Assembly: GCF_013307205.1 (NCBI RefSeq)
Contig: NZ_CP028940.1
Location: forward strand, 789,702 to 853,701
Direction of reading: 5' to 3'
DNA from: Polynucleobacter arcticus
Lineage (GTDB): Bacteria > Pseudomonadota > Gammaproteobacteria > Burkholderiales > Burkholderiaceae
DNA length: 64,000 nucleotides
Shown in pieces: positions 8,339 through 17,704 of this stretch; positions within the stretch are counted from its first letter, which is position 1; each line of letters opens with the position of its first letter. The notes below the pieces were generated by a model. It was given only the letters and a program-made list of their open reading frames with translations. It was not told the DNA's origin and ran no database searches. Made by a program: the position numbers and the translations under genes.

Positions 8339-9193
8339 TTAGTCTGAGAAGACTACAGAAGTAGCGCTGTTAATTAATACGCGGTCATGCAGGTAATATC
8401 GGAGGGCGCGCGAGAGTACGGTGCGCTCTAAATCGCGACCCTTGCGAACCAAGTCTTCCGGTGTATCACCATGCGTGACGCGTGTGACGTCTTGTTCAAT
8501 GATTGGACCTTCATCTAAATCACTGGTCACAAAGTGTGCAGTAGCGCCAATCAACTTAATGCCACGGGCATGGGCTTGATGGTATGGTTTGGCACCTTTG
8601 AAGCTAGGAAGAAAAGAGTGGTGAACGTTGATGCAACGTCCTGATAATTTGGTGGATAAATCATCTGACAAGATTTGCATGTAGCGCGCTAAGATCACCA
8701 TATCTACTTTTGCATCATCCACAATTTCCAGTAACTTTGCCTCTTGCGTAGCTTTAGTCTCTGGGGTAACTGGCAGGTGATAAAACGGAATATCTGCAAA
8801 ATCAATACTGGAATACACCTCGCGAGGATGATTGGAAACAATTCCGCAGATCACCATTGGCAACTCACCGTTACGCCAGCGATAAAGGAGATCCACTAGG
8901 CAATGATCCAACTTCGATGCCATGATCAGCACACGTTTTAAATCTTTCACAGCGCGCAAGTCCCAAGTGAGGTCAAAGCGTGTCGCAATATCTACAAAGC
9001 CTGCTTTGAGGGCTTTGCTATCAGCACTGCAACTAAAGCTAACTCGCATAAAAAAGCGCTTAGAGGCCTTGTCATCAAATTGTTGGGCTTCCTCAATATC
9101 ACCGCCTAATTCAAAGATATAGGTGGATACGGCGGCAACAATACCCGGACGATTGGGGCAGGTGAGTGTGAGGTAGTAGTTTTCTGGAGTCAT
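8339..9193 (-). CDS. purU: Formyltetrahydrofolate deformylase
   Basis: A 284-residue PurU: an N-terminal ACT domain (LTCPNRPGIVAAVSTYIFELGGDIEEAQQF, residues 9-85) and a C-terminal formyl-transferase fold with VICGIVSNH, ILARYMQIL, the catalytic NVHHSFLPSFKGAKPYHQA and ATAHFVTSDLDEGPIIEQD. The enzyme hydrolyses 10-formyl-tetrahydrofolate to formate and tetrahydrofolate, balancing one-carbon units for purine synthesis. Released formate could feed the formate dehydrogenase encoded further along. Standalone gene; length normal. Confidence 0.93.
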   Translation of the reverse strand: MTPENYYLTLTCPNRPGIVAAVSTYIFELGGDIEEAQQFDDKASKRFFMRVSFSCSADSKALKAGFVDIATRFDLTWDLRAVKDLKRVLIMASKLDHCLVDLLYRWRNGELPMVICGIVSNHPREVYSSIDFADIPFYHLPVTPETKATQEAKLLEIVDDAKVDMVILARYMQILSDDLSTKLSGRCINVHHSFLPSFKGAKPYHQAHARGIKLIGATAHFVTSDLDEGPIIEQDVTRVTHGDTPEDLVRKGRDLERTVLSRALRYYLHDRVLINSATSVVFSD

Positions 9194-9290
9194 GGCTTCT
9201 ATGTAAAAGGAGATTGCTAATTAAGGGTAATTTTAGACTGCTGACACAACCCTTGGACTAATTCACGGGCGAATAGCGCAAATAGGTCTC

Positions 9291-9707
9291 TTACTTTGGG
9301 GCGCGGTTCAGGGGCGCAGCAGGCTGGCTATCTGCCGGACCGGGATAGGGCTCGCTCATATCCTTGACTGGCGGAATAATAACGTCGGTACAGATCGGCT
9401 TGGATCCTAAAGCATTGAGAAAATTACAATCCTGTTTTGTTGCTGCTGAAGCAGCATGCTCAAGTGGCGACTTACCGGTTGTGGCAGTCGATATTAGGCT
9501 CGCTGCTGTTGAGGGGTTGGCTACTGCTACCGTTGCAGCTGTAGTTCCAACAGAGCTAGCCGCTGCACTCGTAGCGCCTCCAAGCGCCATGAGTGGTGCC
9601 GCACAACCTGTCAGATTGAGGCAGAGCAGTAAGCCGCTCAAGGTAAGGCCGGTATCTAAGAAAAAAGCAGACCACCTTGTTAGGTTTGGTCTGCTTAGAT
9701 GGGCCAT
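9291..9707 (-). CDS. Small hypothetical lipoprotein, start uncertain
   Basis: A reading from the ATG at 9707 gives 138 residues with a hydrophobic segment and lipobox-like LNLTGCAAPL. An Ala/Ser/Thr-rich stretch follows, then a C-terminal part with two cysteines (QDCNFLNALGSKPICTDVIIPPV) and a proline-rich tail. I do not recognise the family. A strong intrinsic terminator for the upstream gene lies inside the first 15 codons of this reading, so the true start may be a downstream TTG in front of SGLLLCLNLTGC. The predicted location is the membrane, facing the periplasm. Confidence 0.55.
   Translation of the reverse strand: MAHLSRPNLTRWSAFFLDTGLTLSGLLLCLNLTGCAAPLMALGGATSAAASSVGTTAATVAVANPSTAASLISTATTGKSPLEHAASAATKQDCNFLNALGSKPICTDVIIPPVKDMSEPYPGPADSQPAAPLNRAPK
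9661..9696 (-). terminator. Rho-independent terminator after the surface-adhesin-like gene
   Basis: Read on the minus strand, a perfect 10-bp stem (AAGCAGACCA at 9665-9674 paired with TGGTCTGCTT at 9687-9696, 12-base loop) is followed directly by TTTTTT. It lies 25 bases past the stop of the gene ending at 9721. Confidence 0.8.
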
Positions 9708-9720
9708 CAAGACGTTGAGT

Positions 9721-10143
9721 TTATTTGCGTTGGCAAACAACGTTAAAGACTCCAGCCGCCCAAGATTCACTCACGACTGGCTCAAATTCACTATTGGGAG
9801 TTTTGTTATCTGAAACTACTTTGCCTGCACCTTTATTGCCGGCAAATTCTTTGTATTCAATAGGGCGGTAGCTAATGGCAGGACAGTTGTATTCATTGAT
9901 GCCGACGATGGAGCTCACGGGCTGCTTTGTTTTCGGATTCATGCCGGGCTTTTTAAAGTCAAGCATCGACATGATGCGCGCTTTTTCACCAGAATCACTA
10001 ATGGTGTCAAGGTCTACATAAACCACCATAACTTCATTGGATCCCAACTCTTTCCAGGCGGCAAAGCTATTTGAAAGCGGCAAAAGGGATAGGGCAGTCA
10101 GGATGGTAAGTGCGTGAATTTTTTTCATAGATAGCATTGTCAT
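9721..10143 (-). CDS. Secreted protein resembling the surface-adhesin protein E family
   Basis: A 140-residue protein with a signal peptide (MKKIHALTILTALSLLPLSNSFA) and a mature domain of about 115 residues: WKELGSNEVMVVYVDLDTI, then ARIMSMLDFKKP, and ending NVVCQRK, with one further cysteine (NEYNCPAISYRP). The W-x-V-x-x-...-Y-D pattern at the start and the conserved Cys pair resemble the small surface-adhesin E-like domain common in Burkholderiales. The assignment is from memory of the pattern and is only moderate. The start could be ATG 10143 or the ATG five codons later; neither has a strong ribosome site. A strong terminator follows. Confidence 0.6.
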   Translation of the reverse strand: MTMLSMKKIHALTILTALSLLPLSNSFAAWKELGSNEVMVVYVDLDTISDSGEKARIMSMLDFKKPGMNPKTKQPVSSIVGINEYNCPAISYRPIEYKEFAGNKGAGKVVSDNKTPNSEFEPVVSESWAAGVFNVVCQRK

Positions 10144-10205
10144 TAGGGTGATTAATGGGGGAGAAGCTGGATTGGATTTAGTAATAGCTATTCTAACTCT
10201 CCCGC

Positions 10206-12671
10206 TTATTTTTCCTTAGTATTAAGATTGAGTTGCCGACTGACTTTTGCGGGCTTCATTTGGAGGGGGAGATACTCATTTTTAGCCCAGAGTGCACTCA
10301 TATTTCGGTAGAGCTTGCTCTGTACCCAGCCAGATTGACCGGTTTGGTAAATAAAGAGGGATTGCTCTAAATCTGCAAGGTCATAGAGGGTGCGTAGGCT
10401 AGGTGCTTGCTTAGTCTCGAAGGGATTATCTGCCCTGAGAAGCTCAAGTCTGCCCACATTGACGGTAAAGCTATCCCCCGGAAATGCTTGCGTCAAATTG
10501 AAGAGGCTTCCCAGTAGAGGTACCTTACTAAAAGGACGATGCTCAGAAACTGCAGTATGGGCATTACCCCAAGTCCAATTTTTAGGATTGCTACCAAATT
10601 GCGTGCTCAACACTCCTAAAGCCTTATCTAAAGCTGCATTAGAAGCTTCAGCACAACTCTCGAATAGCTCAGTTTTGGGGTCATCACACCACGGACTATT
10701 AGGATTTTGTAATTGCAGAGTTAATGCTTGTCTGAAGCTACGACTGCCGTAATTTTCTGTAAACAAATATCCCAGGCGAGAAAAGAGTTTGCGCGTTAGT
10801 TGATCGGCCCAGGCATTGAAAATCAGTGCGCCAGCGCTATCCACCCGCATATCCCCCTCAAAATTTCTGGAGAGCTCGAAGGCTTGTTGAGCTAGGGGAT
10901 GTTTGGACTGAGCAGATTTAAATAGCTCCAATAATGGTGTAGCACCCAAAGAGAGGGTATCGGCCTGCATCGATTTCATGGAAGGAAGATCATGACTTGA
11001 TGTGTTCTTAATCAGATCCACAATTCTGTCGTAGCGGGTAGGAAGCTCCCAGTCGCCAGTTAATGGATTGGGATTATTGCTGGCCAGTATCTGTTGATTG
11101 GCTGTAGCAATCCAATTGGCATCTGGGTTATTGCTATTTGGTAGTTGATCAAATGGTACATAGCCTGTCCAGTCATATTGCTTTTCCCAGCCCAGGGCTG
11201 GAGCGACGCCATAGAGCCCTTGGTGCAGAGTCCGCTTAGGTGCAACCCCGGCTGCCTGAAATGAGATATTGCCATCGATGTCAGCAATCACCACGTTTTG
11301 CATGGGCGCATAGTTTTTGCGCAGTGCTAGCTTGAAGCTATCCAAATCTTTTGCCTGATTCATTTCCAGCAAACCAGCAACAGATTGGTTTTCTACATCT
11401 AAAGCCGTCCAGCGCAATGCCAAAGCAAAACGATCAGTATCGATAGCACGTTTTGCTCTTGCATACGATTCAGAAATCACCGGACCATGTCGAGTTTCTT
11501 TGACTAAAAAACGCAGAGGGGGTTCGCCTTTAATGTCGATGATCTCTTCGCGAACTTTAAAGGGAACCAGACCTTCAGGGCTACGATAGACGCCTGGATT
11601 TTTGGGGTCTAACTGCTCAATATACAAATCCTGAACATCTGGGCCAGTATTCGTGAAACTCCAGGCAAACTTATCCGTTCTACCTAGCACCACCGCCGGA
11701 ATTCCTGGAAGGGTAGCGCCAATGACGTTGAGACCCGGAGCCTCTAGGTGGGCCATATACCAAATGGCAGGGGCAGAGAGACCCAGGTGCGGATCGTTGG
11801 CGAGCAAAGGCTTGCCAGATACAGTGAGCTTGCCATTGATCGCCCAATTATTCGAGCCAATACCCTCTTTACCCCCTAGCACTTCATTGATGGCCAGCTC
11901 GGTTGCGGGAAGCTTCTTCGACTTTTGATCCCGTGCCAATGGATTGGGATTGAATACATTGAGGTCGCGATACATTTTCGCAAAGTCGATATTACTTACG
12001 GGCTCACCTGGCGTATACGCTGGCATCACTTCCCATACTTGTTTGGTCGTTAAAAATTGCGATAGCTCGAGACGCTGTAATTCTTTATGCCAATTACCGC
12101 CGAGATCTAATGCCATCATCAGCATCCATGCCACGCTATCAGTAGGCGACCAATGGCCCGGTCTAGAATCTGTTAAAAAATATTCCAGAGGAAGTGCCCA
12201 GCCTAAGTGGGCATTTCCAGCATTGACGCCATCTGCATAGGATTGAAGCAAACGCTTCGTGGCAACAGGGTAGCGATCAAACTGCTTTTCTGCAGCATGC
12301 TTGATGCCAAGCGTGCGAATAAAGCGATCAATTGCTAACGTTTCTTTACCTAGAACTTCTGAGAGTCGCCCGCTCGCTAGTCGACGATTGACCTCCATTT
12401 GCCATGAGCGCTCGCTAGCGTGAAGGTAGCCTAGAGCAAAGAGGGCGTCACTCGAGCTCTTAGCCTGGATATGAGGTATGTCACTCTCATCAAAGCTAAT
12501 GACCACGGCGTCACCCAAACTCTGAATGACTCGCTTTCCAGAGGGGTTGGTATGGGCTGAGAGTAAGTAAATTACTCCGGCAGTAATACTCAAGATCAGG
12601 ACTGCAGAACTCAGCCAGAAGATGCCTTTAAAGAGGGTTTTAAGACCCGCACTTGGAGTAGGAATTTTCAT
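10206..12671 (-). CDS. Penicillin acylase family (Ntn hydrolase) protein
   Basis: An 821-residue precursor with an N-terminal membrane/signal segment (residues 13-38) and the penicillin-acylase layout. An alpha-chain-like part is followed by a spacer, and the self-cleavage site is GSNNWAINGK, where Ser273 becomes the N-terminal nucleophile of the beta chain. Further signatures are LLANDPHLGLSAPAIWYMAHLEAPGLNVIGATLPGIPAVVLGR and ATANQQI. Such enzymes hydrolyse amide bonds of beta-lactams, acyl-homoserine lactones or other N-acyl compounds in the periplasm. The natural substrate is not predictable. Single gene on its own. Confidence 0.88.
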   Translation of the reverse strand: MKIPTPSAGLKTLFKGIFWLSSAVLILSITAGVIYLLSAHTNPSGKRVIQSLGDAVVISFDESDIPHIQAKSSSDALFALGYLHASERSWQMEVNRRLASGRLSEVLGKETLAIDRFIRTLGIKHAAEKQFDRYPVATKRLLQSYADGVNAGNAHLGWALPLEYFLTDSRPGHWSPTDSVAWMLMMALDLGGNWHKELQRLELSQFLTTKQVWEVMPAYTPGEPVSNIDFAKMYRDLNVFNPNPLARDQKSKKLPATELAINEVLGGKEGIGSNNWAINGKLTVSGKPLLANDPHLGLSAPAIWYMAHLEAPGLNVIGATLPGIPAVVLGRTDKFAWSFTNTGPDVQDLYIEQLDPKNPGVYRSPEGLVPFKVREEIIDIKGEPPLRFLVKETRHGPVISESYARAKRAIDTDRFALALRWTALDVENQSVAGLLEMNQAKDLDSFKLALRKNYAPMQNVVIADIDGNISFQAAGVAPKRTLHQGLYGVAPALGWEKQYDWTGYVPFDQLPNSNNPDANWIATANQQILASNNPNPLTGDWELPTRYDRIVDLIKNTSSHDLPSMKSMQADTLSLGATPLLELFKSAQSKHPLAQQAFELSRNFEGDMRVDSAGALIFNAWADQLTRKLFSRLGYLFTENYGSRSFRQALTLQLQNPNSPWCDDPKTELFESCAEASNAALDKALGVLSTQFGSNPKNWTWGNAHTAVSEHRPFSKVPLLGSLFNLTQAFPGDSFTVNVGRLELLRADNPFETKQAPSLRTLYDLADLEQSLFIYQTGQSGWVQSKLYRNMSALWAKNEYLPLQMKPAKVSRQLNLNTKEK

Positions 12672-12805
12672 GGGAATCAGTTTAGTGGGTTTGCCTCGAT
12701 CGCAGCCTAACCTCGATGAAAGCAGGCTTCCGGCCAGTCAAAAGCCTCGCATGCTAAAATTTTGCTTGTCTTGATTTATTTAGTACGGCTTTATTGCTCG
12801 TGCGA

Positions 12806-12894
12806 GCCCGAGTGGTGAAATCGGTAGACACAGCAGATTTAAAATCTGCCGACTCAAAAAAGTCGTGCCGGTTCGATTCCGGCCTCGGGCACCA
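12806..12894 (+). tRNA. tRNA-Leu (anticodon UAA)
   Basis: The acceptor stem GCCCGAG pairs with CTCGGGC and is followed by ACCA, so CCA is encoded. The anticodon arm GCAGA-TTTAAAA-TCTGC carries anticodon TAA, there is a long variable arm typical of class II tRNA, and the T-arm is GCCGGTTCGATTCCGGC. Confidence 0.95.
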
Positions 12895-12915
12895 ATCGAT
12901 TGATTTCAGGCATCC

Positions 12916-13362
12916 TTGAAATACTTCCATATTCTCATCCTACTTCTTTGCGCTTCGCCCGCTTTAGCGTCCGAGTTCTTGATATTAACTTGTGAACGCA
13001 CGGAAAAGAATTACACCGAAGTCTATGAGTTCAAAATACTTCCCGCTTCTAAAACTCAAAAGGCCAAAGTCTTGATCGATGGCCGAGATTTAGATCGCTC
13101 CGATGAGATGGGTCATCAGGCGGTTAAAAGCATCGTTGTTACAGAATCAACAATACTCATTTCAATGGAGGCGCACTTTCCACCAGAGAATTTTGATGGC
13201 GTGCAATATGGATCAGGATCTGTGATGACGGTGACCACGATTAATCGGTCCACCGGCCAACTCAGAAAAGTCGAAACTATTCGAGGTGGAATTCTCTCTA
13301 CTACTGTGGGTGAGGGTACAAAGATCTATCAAGAGCAGTGCGTTGCCCCTAAAAAACTTTAG
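12916..13362 (+). CDS. Hypothetical secreted protein
   Basis: 148 residues from a TTG start 21 bases after the tRNA-Leu. It has a clear signal peptide (MKYFHILILLLCASPALAS) and a mature beta-rich domain with two cysteines (LTCERTEKNYTEVYEF and YQEQCVAPKKL, the latter near the end) that may form a disulfide. No family recognised. It ends overlapping the convergent exbD stop by four bases. Confidence 0.6.
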   Translation: MKYFHILILLLCASPALASEFLILTCERTEKNYTEVYEFKILPASKTQKAKVLIDGRDLDRSDEMGHQAVKSIVVTESTILISMEAHFPPENFDGVQYGSGSVMTVTTINRSTGQLRKVETIRGGILSTTVGEGTKIYQEQCVAPKKL

Positions 13363-13772
13363 TTTGGCTCTGTGACAAAACCTAATTTAGTCAGGCCAGC
13401 GCGACGTGATGCTGCCAGCACTTGAGCAACATATTCATACTTCACGGCTTTGTCGGCACGTAAATTGATTTCTGGTTGTGGTTCTTTTTGGGCGGCTTTT
13501 TCAGCATAGCCATCAAAAGTCTTCAAATCAATGAGCGAGCTATTCCAAAAGATTTGACCCTGTGCATCAATGGTGAGCTGAACTGTCTCGGGCTTGACTT
13601 CGTTGCGAACGCTATTGGCTTTAGGGAGCTCAATCTTCACTGCTTGTTGGATAACGGGCAGGGTGATGATAAAAATAATTAAGAGCACCAACATGACATC
13701 CACCATAGGGGTCATGTTGATTTCCGCCATGATGGCGTCGTCGCTTTGATCGTTTTGCAAGTTGAAGGACAT
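13359..13772 (-). CDS. exbD: ExbD/TolR family proton-channel subunit
   Basis: A 137-residue protein with a short cytoplasmic N-terminus, one membrane helix with the essential aspartate (INMTPMVDVMLVLLIIFIITLP, Asp near residue 25) and a periplasmic domain ending GFVTEPN. With ExbB it uses the proton gradient to energise TonB. Last gene of murI-tonB-exbB-exbD; the stop is two bases after exbB in reading order. Confidence 0.9.
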   Translation of the reverse strand: MSFNLQNDQSDDAIMAEINMTPMVDVMLVLLIIFIITLPVIQQAVKIELPKANSVRNEVKPETVQLTIDAQGQIFWNSSLIDLKTFDGYAEKAAQKEPQPEINLRADKAVKYEYVAQVLAASRRAGLTKLGFVTEPN

Positions 13773-13774
13773 GC

Positions 13775-14467
13775 TTATTCTCCGGATTTCACGCGGGCAC
13801 CAGTCACAAAGTAGGCGAGAAGATCATTGCCAAAGCGATTGAGATCGGCGACCAACAACTTATTTGCGCGATTAATCGCGTTAAAGCCTAGCACCGCTGG
13901 AATTGCAACAGCCAGTCCTAGGGCGGTCATGATGAGTGCCTCGCCAATTGGGCCGGCAACTTGATCAATTTGTGCGCTACCCGAGCTACTGATGGCAATC
14001 AAAGCATGATAGATGCCCCATACCGTTCCAAATAGGCCGACAAATGGTGATATTGCACCAGTCGATCCCAAAAAGGTCAGACCTTTTTGGAATTGTGCGG
14101 ATACACCGTCAATACTATTTTTTAAGCTCCTCGCCATCCATTCAGAGTAGTTGAGTGTTTGGAGTAGCTCGCGATGGTTGGCGGACTGACTCTGATGGTG
14201 TACGGAGGCGCCACTCGCTGCCTTAGCAATCTGATAGTAAGGATTGCTTGCATGATTTGTGAATGCGCTCAGACCTTGATCGTATGAAGTAGCTCGCCAA
14301 AATTGGTCCAACTCTAGCTTAAGTTTGTTCAGAGTGCGTAAATCCCAAAAACGTGACAGCAGGATGACCCAGGTCACAACAGAGCAAGTGAGAAGGATGA
14401 TTGCCACAAAGCGTGTGACTGCATCGCCTTCAAGCCATAAATTTGCCAAGCCAAATGGTGTATTCAT
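13775..14467 (-). CDS. exbB: ExbB/TolQ family proton-channel subunit
   Basis: A 230-residue MotA/TolQ/ExbB protein with a first helix near residues 17-38, a long cytoplasmic loop, and two C-terminal helices (FLGSTGAISPFVGLFGTVWGIYHAL and GPIGEALIMTALGLAVAIPAVLGFN). It forms the inner-membrane channel with ExbD. It is placed between tonB and exbD, so a TonB system for outer-membrane uptake is more likely than Tol-Pal. Confidence 0.9.
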   Translation of the reverse strand: MNTPFGLANLWLEGDAVTRFVAIILLTCSVVTWVILLSRFWDLRTLNKLKLELDQFWRATSYDQGLSAFTNHASNPYYQIAKAASGASVHHQSQSANHRELLQTLNYSEWMARSLKNSIDGVSAQFQKGLTFLGSTGAISPFVGLFGTVWGIYHALIAISSSGSAQIDQVAGPIGEALIMTALGLAVAIPAVLGFNAINRANKLLVADLNRFGNDLLAYFVTGARVKSGE

Positions 14468-14472
14468 AATAA

Positions 14473-15165
14473 TTAGTTCTTTAAATTAAATTTAATTAAA
14501 AGGTTGGTAGAAATTCTGGCTGGTGAGCCGTTAACTAAAAATGGTTTGAAACGATAGCGACGACCAATCTCCGTAGCTGCACGATCTAGCCGTGGAAATG
14601 AGCTAGGGCGCAGTAGGGCTACATCTTCAACACTCCCTGATTCATCAATTATTAATCTGACCACCACCTCACCTTGCTCTCCAGATCGCTTAGAGAAGGA
14701 GGGGTAATAGGCATCTGCATCGGGTTGATACACGACGACCAGTTTACCAATGTCAGTCTGGATTGGTGTGCCACTGGCCCCTGAGGTAGTTGCAGGTGCA
14801 ACGGTGGCATTAGGAGCTTGGGATTCACTTTTGGATTGCGGAGTGGGTGGTGTTGCAGCCTGTTGCTGGGTTTGTGGTGGACTTGGTGCTTGGGTGGACT
14901 TTTCATCCACGGTTTTCTTCTTTTGCTCTTGCTTCGGTTTTGGCGGGGGTGTGGCTGGAGCTGCTTGGGGCTGCTTAGCAGCCTCAGGACTCACGAGATT
15001 GGCCATCACCCGTGCATCATCAAGGTTATTTTCATTATCGGGTTTCATGCCGCTCTGAAAACCAATCAAGAAGAGGAAATGCAAACCAAGGACGATGCCA
15101 ATGATGATCCGTTCGCTGGTATTAAATGGCAAGCGAGCGCTCATTCGGCTGAAGAAGGCGCTCAT
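14473..15165 (-). CDS. tonB: TonB family protein
   Basis: A 230-residue protein. One N-terminal membrane anchor (IIIGIVLGLHFLFLIGF, residues 20-36) is followed by a long Pro/Gln/Lys-rich periplasm-spanning linker (about residues 63-125) and a TonB C-terminal domain (YPSFSKRSGEQGEVVVRLIIDESGSVEDVALLRPS, about 150-230). It transmits energy from ExbBD to outer-membrane receptors. Its ATG overlaps the murI stop by four bases, so the uptake system is co-expressed with murI. Confidence 0.88.
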   Translation of the reverse strand: MSAFFSRMSARLPFNTSERIIIGIVLGLHFLFLIGFQSGMKPDNENNLDDARVMANLVSPEAAKQPQAAPATPPPKPKQEQKKKTVDEKSTQAPSPPQTQQQAATPPTPQSKSESQAPNATVAPATTSGASGTPIQTDIGKLVVVYQPDADAYYPSFSKRSGEQGEVVVRLIIDESGSVEDVALLRPSSFPRLDRAATEIGRRYRFKPFLVNGSPARISTNLLIKFNLKN

Positions 15166-15971
15166 TTAAAGATGCTCACTAACTGAGATTGAGTGCTGCG
15201 CTCATCCAAATCCGATTGCATGAGCTCTTGTGCCATTTGATGTAAAAGTTCAGCATCCTTGCTACTAATGAATTGAATAGCGCCACATTTTCCATTGTCT
15301 AGATGCATGCCTTGCGCTTCTAGTTTACGTTTGAGCTGGCGAACTACGGCTTCGCTGGTATCAATTAAATTAACGGAATCTCCCAATAACTTGCGAATGG
15401 CTTTTCTCAAGAAGGGGTAGTGCGTACACCCAAGAACTAGGGTGTCAGCACCGGCATCCTGAATAGGCTCAAGATGTTCGGCAAGTAACTCTAGTGTTTC
15501 CTCGCTATTGGCTTGACCGGCTTCAATTAAAGGGACTAGACCAGGACCTGCTTGCTTAATAAATTGACAATCATTTGGTAGTGTTGCCAGCAAGGCGTTG
15601 AACTTATCGCTTTTCAGCGTAGCTTCTGTAGCAAGGACACCTACGACACCATTGCTCGATTGCATTGCCGCTGGTTTGATGCCAGGCTCCACGCCAATAA
15701 TCGGAATATGACCTAGTGTCTTACGAATATGCGCGATTGCTTCCGCAGTCGCCGTATTACAGGCCACCATAATTGCATCACAACCCTGGGCTGCTAGATA
15801 CTGACAGAGTTCCATGCTGCGGGAGGCAATCCACTCGCTAGACTTTTCTCCGTAGGGTGCATTAATAGAGTCTGCCAAATAAATATAGTCATGCTCGGGA
15901 AGCTGACGTAGAGCCTCATCCAAAATGGATAAGCCTCCAACGCCAGAATCAAAAACTCCAATGAGTGCCAA
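15162..15971 (-). CDS. murI: Glutamate racemase
   Basis: A 269-residue MurI with the N-terminal IGVFDSGVGGLSIL and both catalytic cysteines, in VACNTATA (about residue 73) and LGCTHYPFL (about residue 186). It supplies D-glutamate for peptidoglycan. First gene of an apparent operon with tonB, exbB and exbD; the spacing to the fumarase gene upstream is 42 bases. Confidence 0.94.
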   Translation of the reverse strand: MALIGVFDSGVGGLSILDEALRQLPEHDYIYLADSINAPYGEKSSEWIASRSMELCQYLAAQGCDAIMVACNTATAEAIAHIRKTLGHIPIIGVEPGIKPAAMQSSNGVVGVLATEATLKSDKFNALLATLPNDCQFIKQAGPGLVPLIEAGQANSEETLELLAEHLEPIQDAGADTLVLGCTHYPFLRKAIRKLLGDSVNLIDTSEAVVRQLKRKLEAQGMHLDNGKCGAIQFISSKDAELLHQMAQELMQSDLDERSTQSQLVSIFK

Positions 15972-16013
15972 GTGGATGGTCTCTTAACTATTTATTGTTA
16001 TGAAACTATCGTT

Positions 16014-17537
16014 TTATGCAATCTTGACTGGTATGCCACCAATCTTCGCTTGCCATTCTTTTGGACCAATCTCATGCATCGAGGTGCCATCAGAACTCAC
16101 TGCTACCGTTACGGGCATATCCTTGACATCAAATTCATAAATGGCTTCCATGCCCAAGTCAGCAAAGCCAACAACCTTAGCTGTCTGAATTGCTTTGGAG
16201 ACCAAGTAGGCGGCACCGCCCACCGCCATTAAGTACGCAGACTTATGTTTCTTGATGGCTTCAATTGCAGTAGGTCCACGCTCTGCTTTACCAATCATCG
16301 AGATGAGACCTGTCTGAGAGAGCATCATTTCTGTGAACTTGTCCATTCGGGTCGATGTGGTTGGGCCTGCTGGGCCAACGGCTTCACCGCCTACTGGATC
16401 TACGGGGCCGACGTAATAGATCACCCGATTCTTAAAGCTCACCGGCAGCTCTTCCCCCTTAGCGAGCATGTCTTGGATGCGTTTGTGTGCAGCATCGCGA
16501 CCGGTCAAAATTTTGCCATTAAGAAGTAGCGTGTCACCTTCCTTCCAGCTAGCTACTTCATCGGCAGTTAGGGTATCTAAGTTCACGCGTTTGGATTTTT
16601 TGGTATCCGGTGTCCATGTGACATCTGGCCAATCGGACAAAGAGGGCGCTTCGAGTTTGGCTGGGCCATCACCATGAAGATGAAAATGTACGTGGCGAGT
16701 AGCCGCACAGTTAGGAATCATGGCCACTGGTAAGGATGCTGCATGTGTTGGGTAATCTAGGATCTTGATATCGAGAACCGTGGTTAAACCACCAAGACCT
16801 TGAGCGCCAATACCGAGCTCATTTACTTTCTTGAAAAGCTCTAGGCGGAGTTCCTCAATACGATTTTGTGGGCCACGAGCAATCAGCTCCTGAATATCGA
16901 CTGGACCCATCAAAGACTCTTTAGCCATGAGCATCGCTTTTTCTGGGGTGCCACCAATACCAATACCCAAGATACCAGGAGGGCACCAACCAGCACCCAT
17001 TGTCGGAACTGTTTTGAGAACCCAGTCTACGATCGAGTCCGAAGGGTTGAGCATGACCATTTTGGCCTTGTTCTCAGAGCCGCCCCCTTTGGCAGCGCAA
17101 ATCACTTCAACATCGTCGCCCGGGACGATTTCATAATGGATGACAGCGGGCGTGTTGTCGCCGGTGTTTTTTCGCTTGCCCGCTGGATCAGCTAAGACAG
17201 AAGCGCGTAGCGGGTTATCTGGATTCATGTAAGCTTGACGAACGCCCTCGTTCACCATCTCAGTCACGCTCATAGTGGCATCGCCCCACTGGACATTCAT
17301 ACCAATTTTAAGAAAAACGACTGCTATGCCAGTGTCTTGGCACATTGGGCGGTGACCTTCCGCGCACATGCGGCTATTAGTCAAAATCTGGGCAATCGCA
17401 TCCTTTGCAGCCGCGCCTTGTTCGAGCTCATAAGCTCTGCCCATAGCAGAGATAAAGTCCTTGGGGTGGTAGTAAGAAATGTACTGAAATGCGTCTGCAA
17501 CGCTTTGAATGAGGTCGTTTTGTTTAATATTGGTCAT
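16014..17537 (-). CDS. fumA: Class I (iron-sulfur) fumarate hydratase
   Basis: A 507-residue class I fumarase in one chain, with the alpha-like domain first and the beta-like domain after about residue 330. The three cluster cysteines are visible in RPMCQDTG, GWCPPGILGIGIGG and PNCAATRH. The C-terminal part has YYVGPVDPVGGEAVGPAGPTTSTRMD and GKAERGP. It hydrates fumarate to malate in the citric-acid cycle. The length suits FumA/FumB. Transcribed toward murI. The gene symbol follows the E. coli class I enzymes and does not separate fumA from fumB. Confidence 0.9.
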   Translation of the reverse strand: MTNIKQNDLIQSVADAFQYISYYHPKDFISAMGRAYELEQGAAAKDAIAQILTNSRMCAEGHRPMCQDTGIAVVFLKIGMNVQWGDATMSVTEMVNEGVRQAYMNPDNPLRASVLADPAGKRKNTGDNTPAVIHYEIVPGDDVEVICAAKGGGSENKAKMVMLNPSDSIVDWVLKTVPTMGAGWCPPGILGIGIGGTPEKAMLMAKESLMGPVDIQELIARGPQNRIEELRLELFKKVNELGIGAQGLGGLTTVLDIKILDYPTHAASLPVAMIPNCAATRHVHFHLHGDGPAKLEAPSLSDWPDVTWTPDTKKSKRVNLDTLTADEVASWKEGDTLLLNGKILTGRDAAHKRIQDMLAKGEELPVSFKNRVIYYVGPVDPVGGEAVGPAGPTTSTRMDKFTEMMLSQTGLISMIGKAERGPTAIEAIKKHKSAYLMAVGGAAYLVSKAIQTAKVVGFADLGMEAIYEFDVKDMPVTVAVSSDGTSMHEIGPKEWQAKIGGIPVKIA

Positions 17538-17704
17538 CGTAGTGGGCTTAATAAAGTAAGGTTTCTTCTATTTTAAGGGTTTGCCATAGAGCAAATTTAA
17601 CGGGTTTTTACTTATCCTATGAGCTGTTGGGGATGCGTTTCCCTAATTCTGCTGCATTTTCGTGGAAAAAAACGACTGATTACTGAACAGAAGGGCTGTG
17701 AAGC

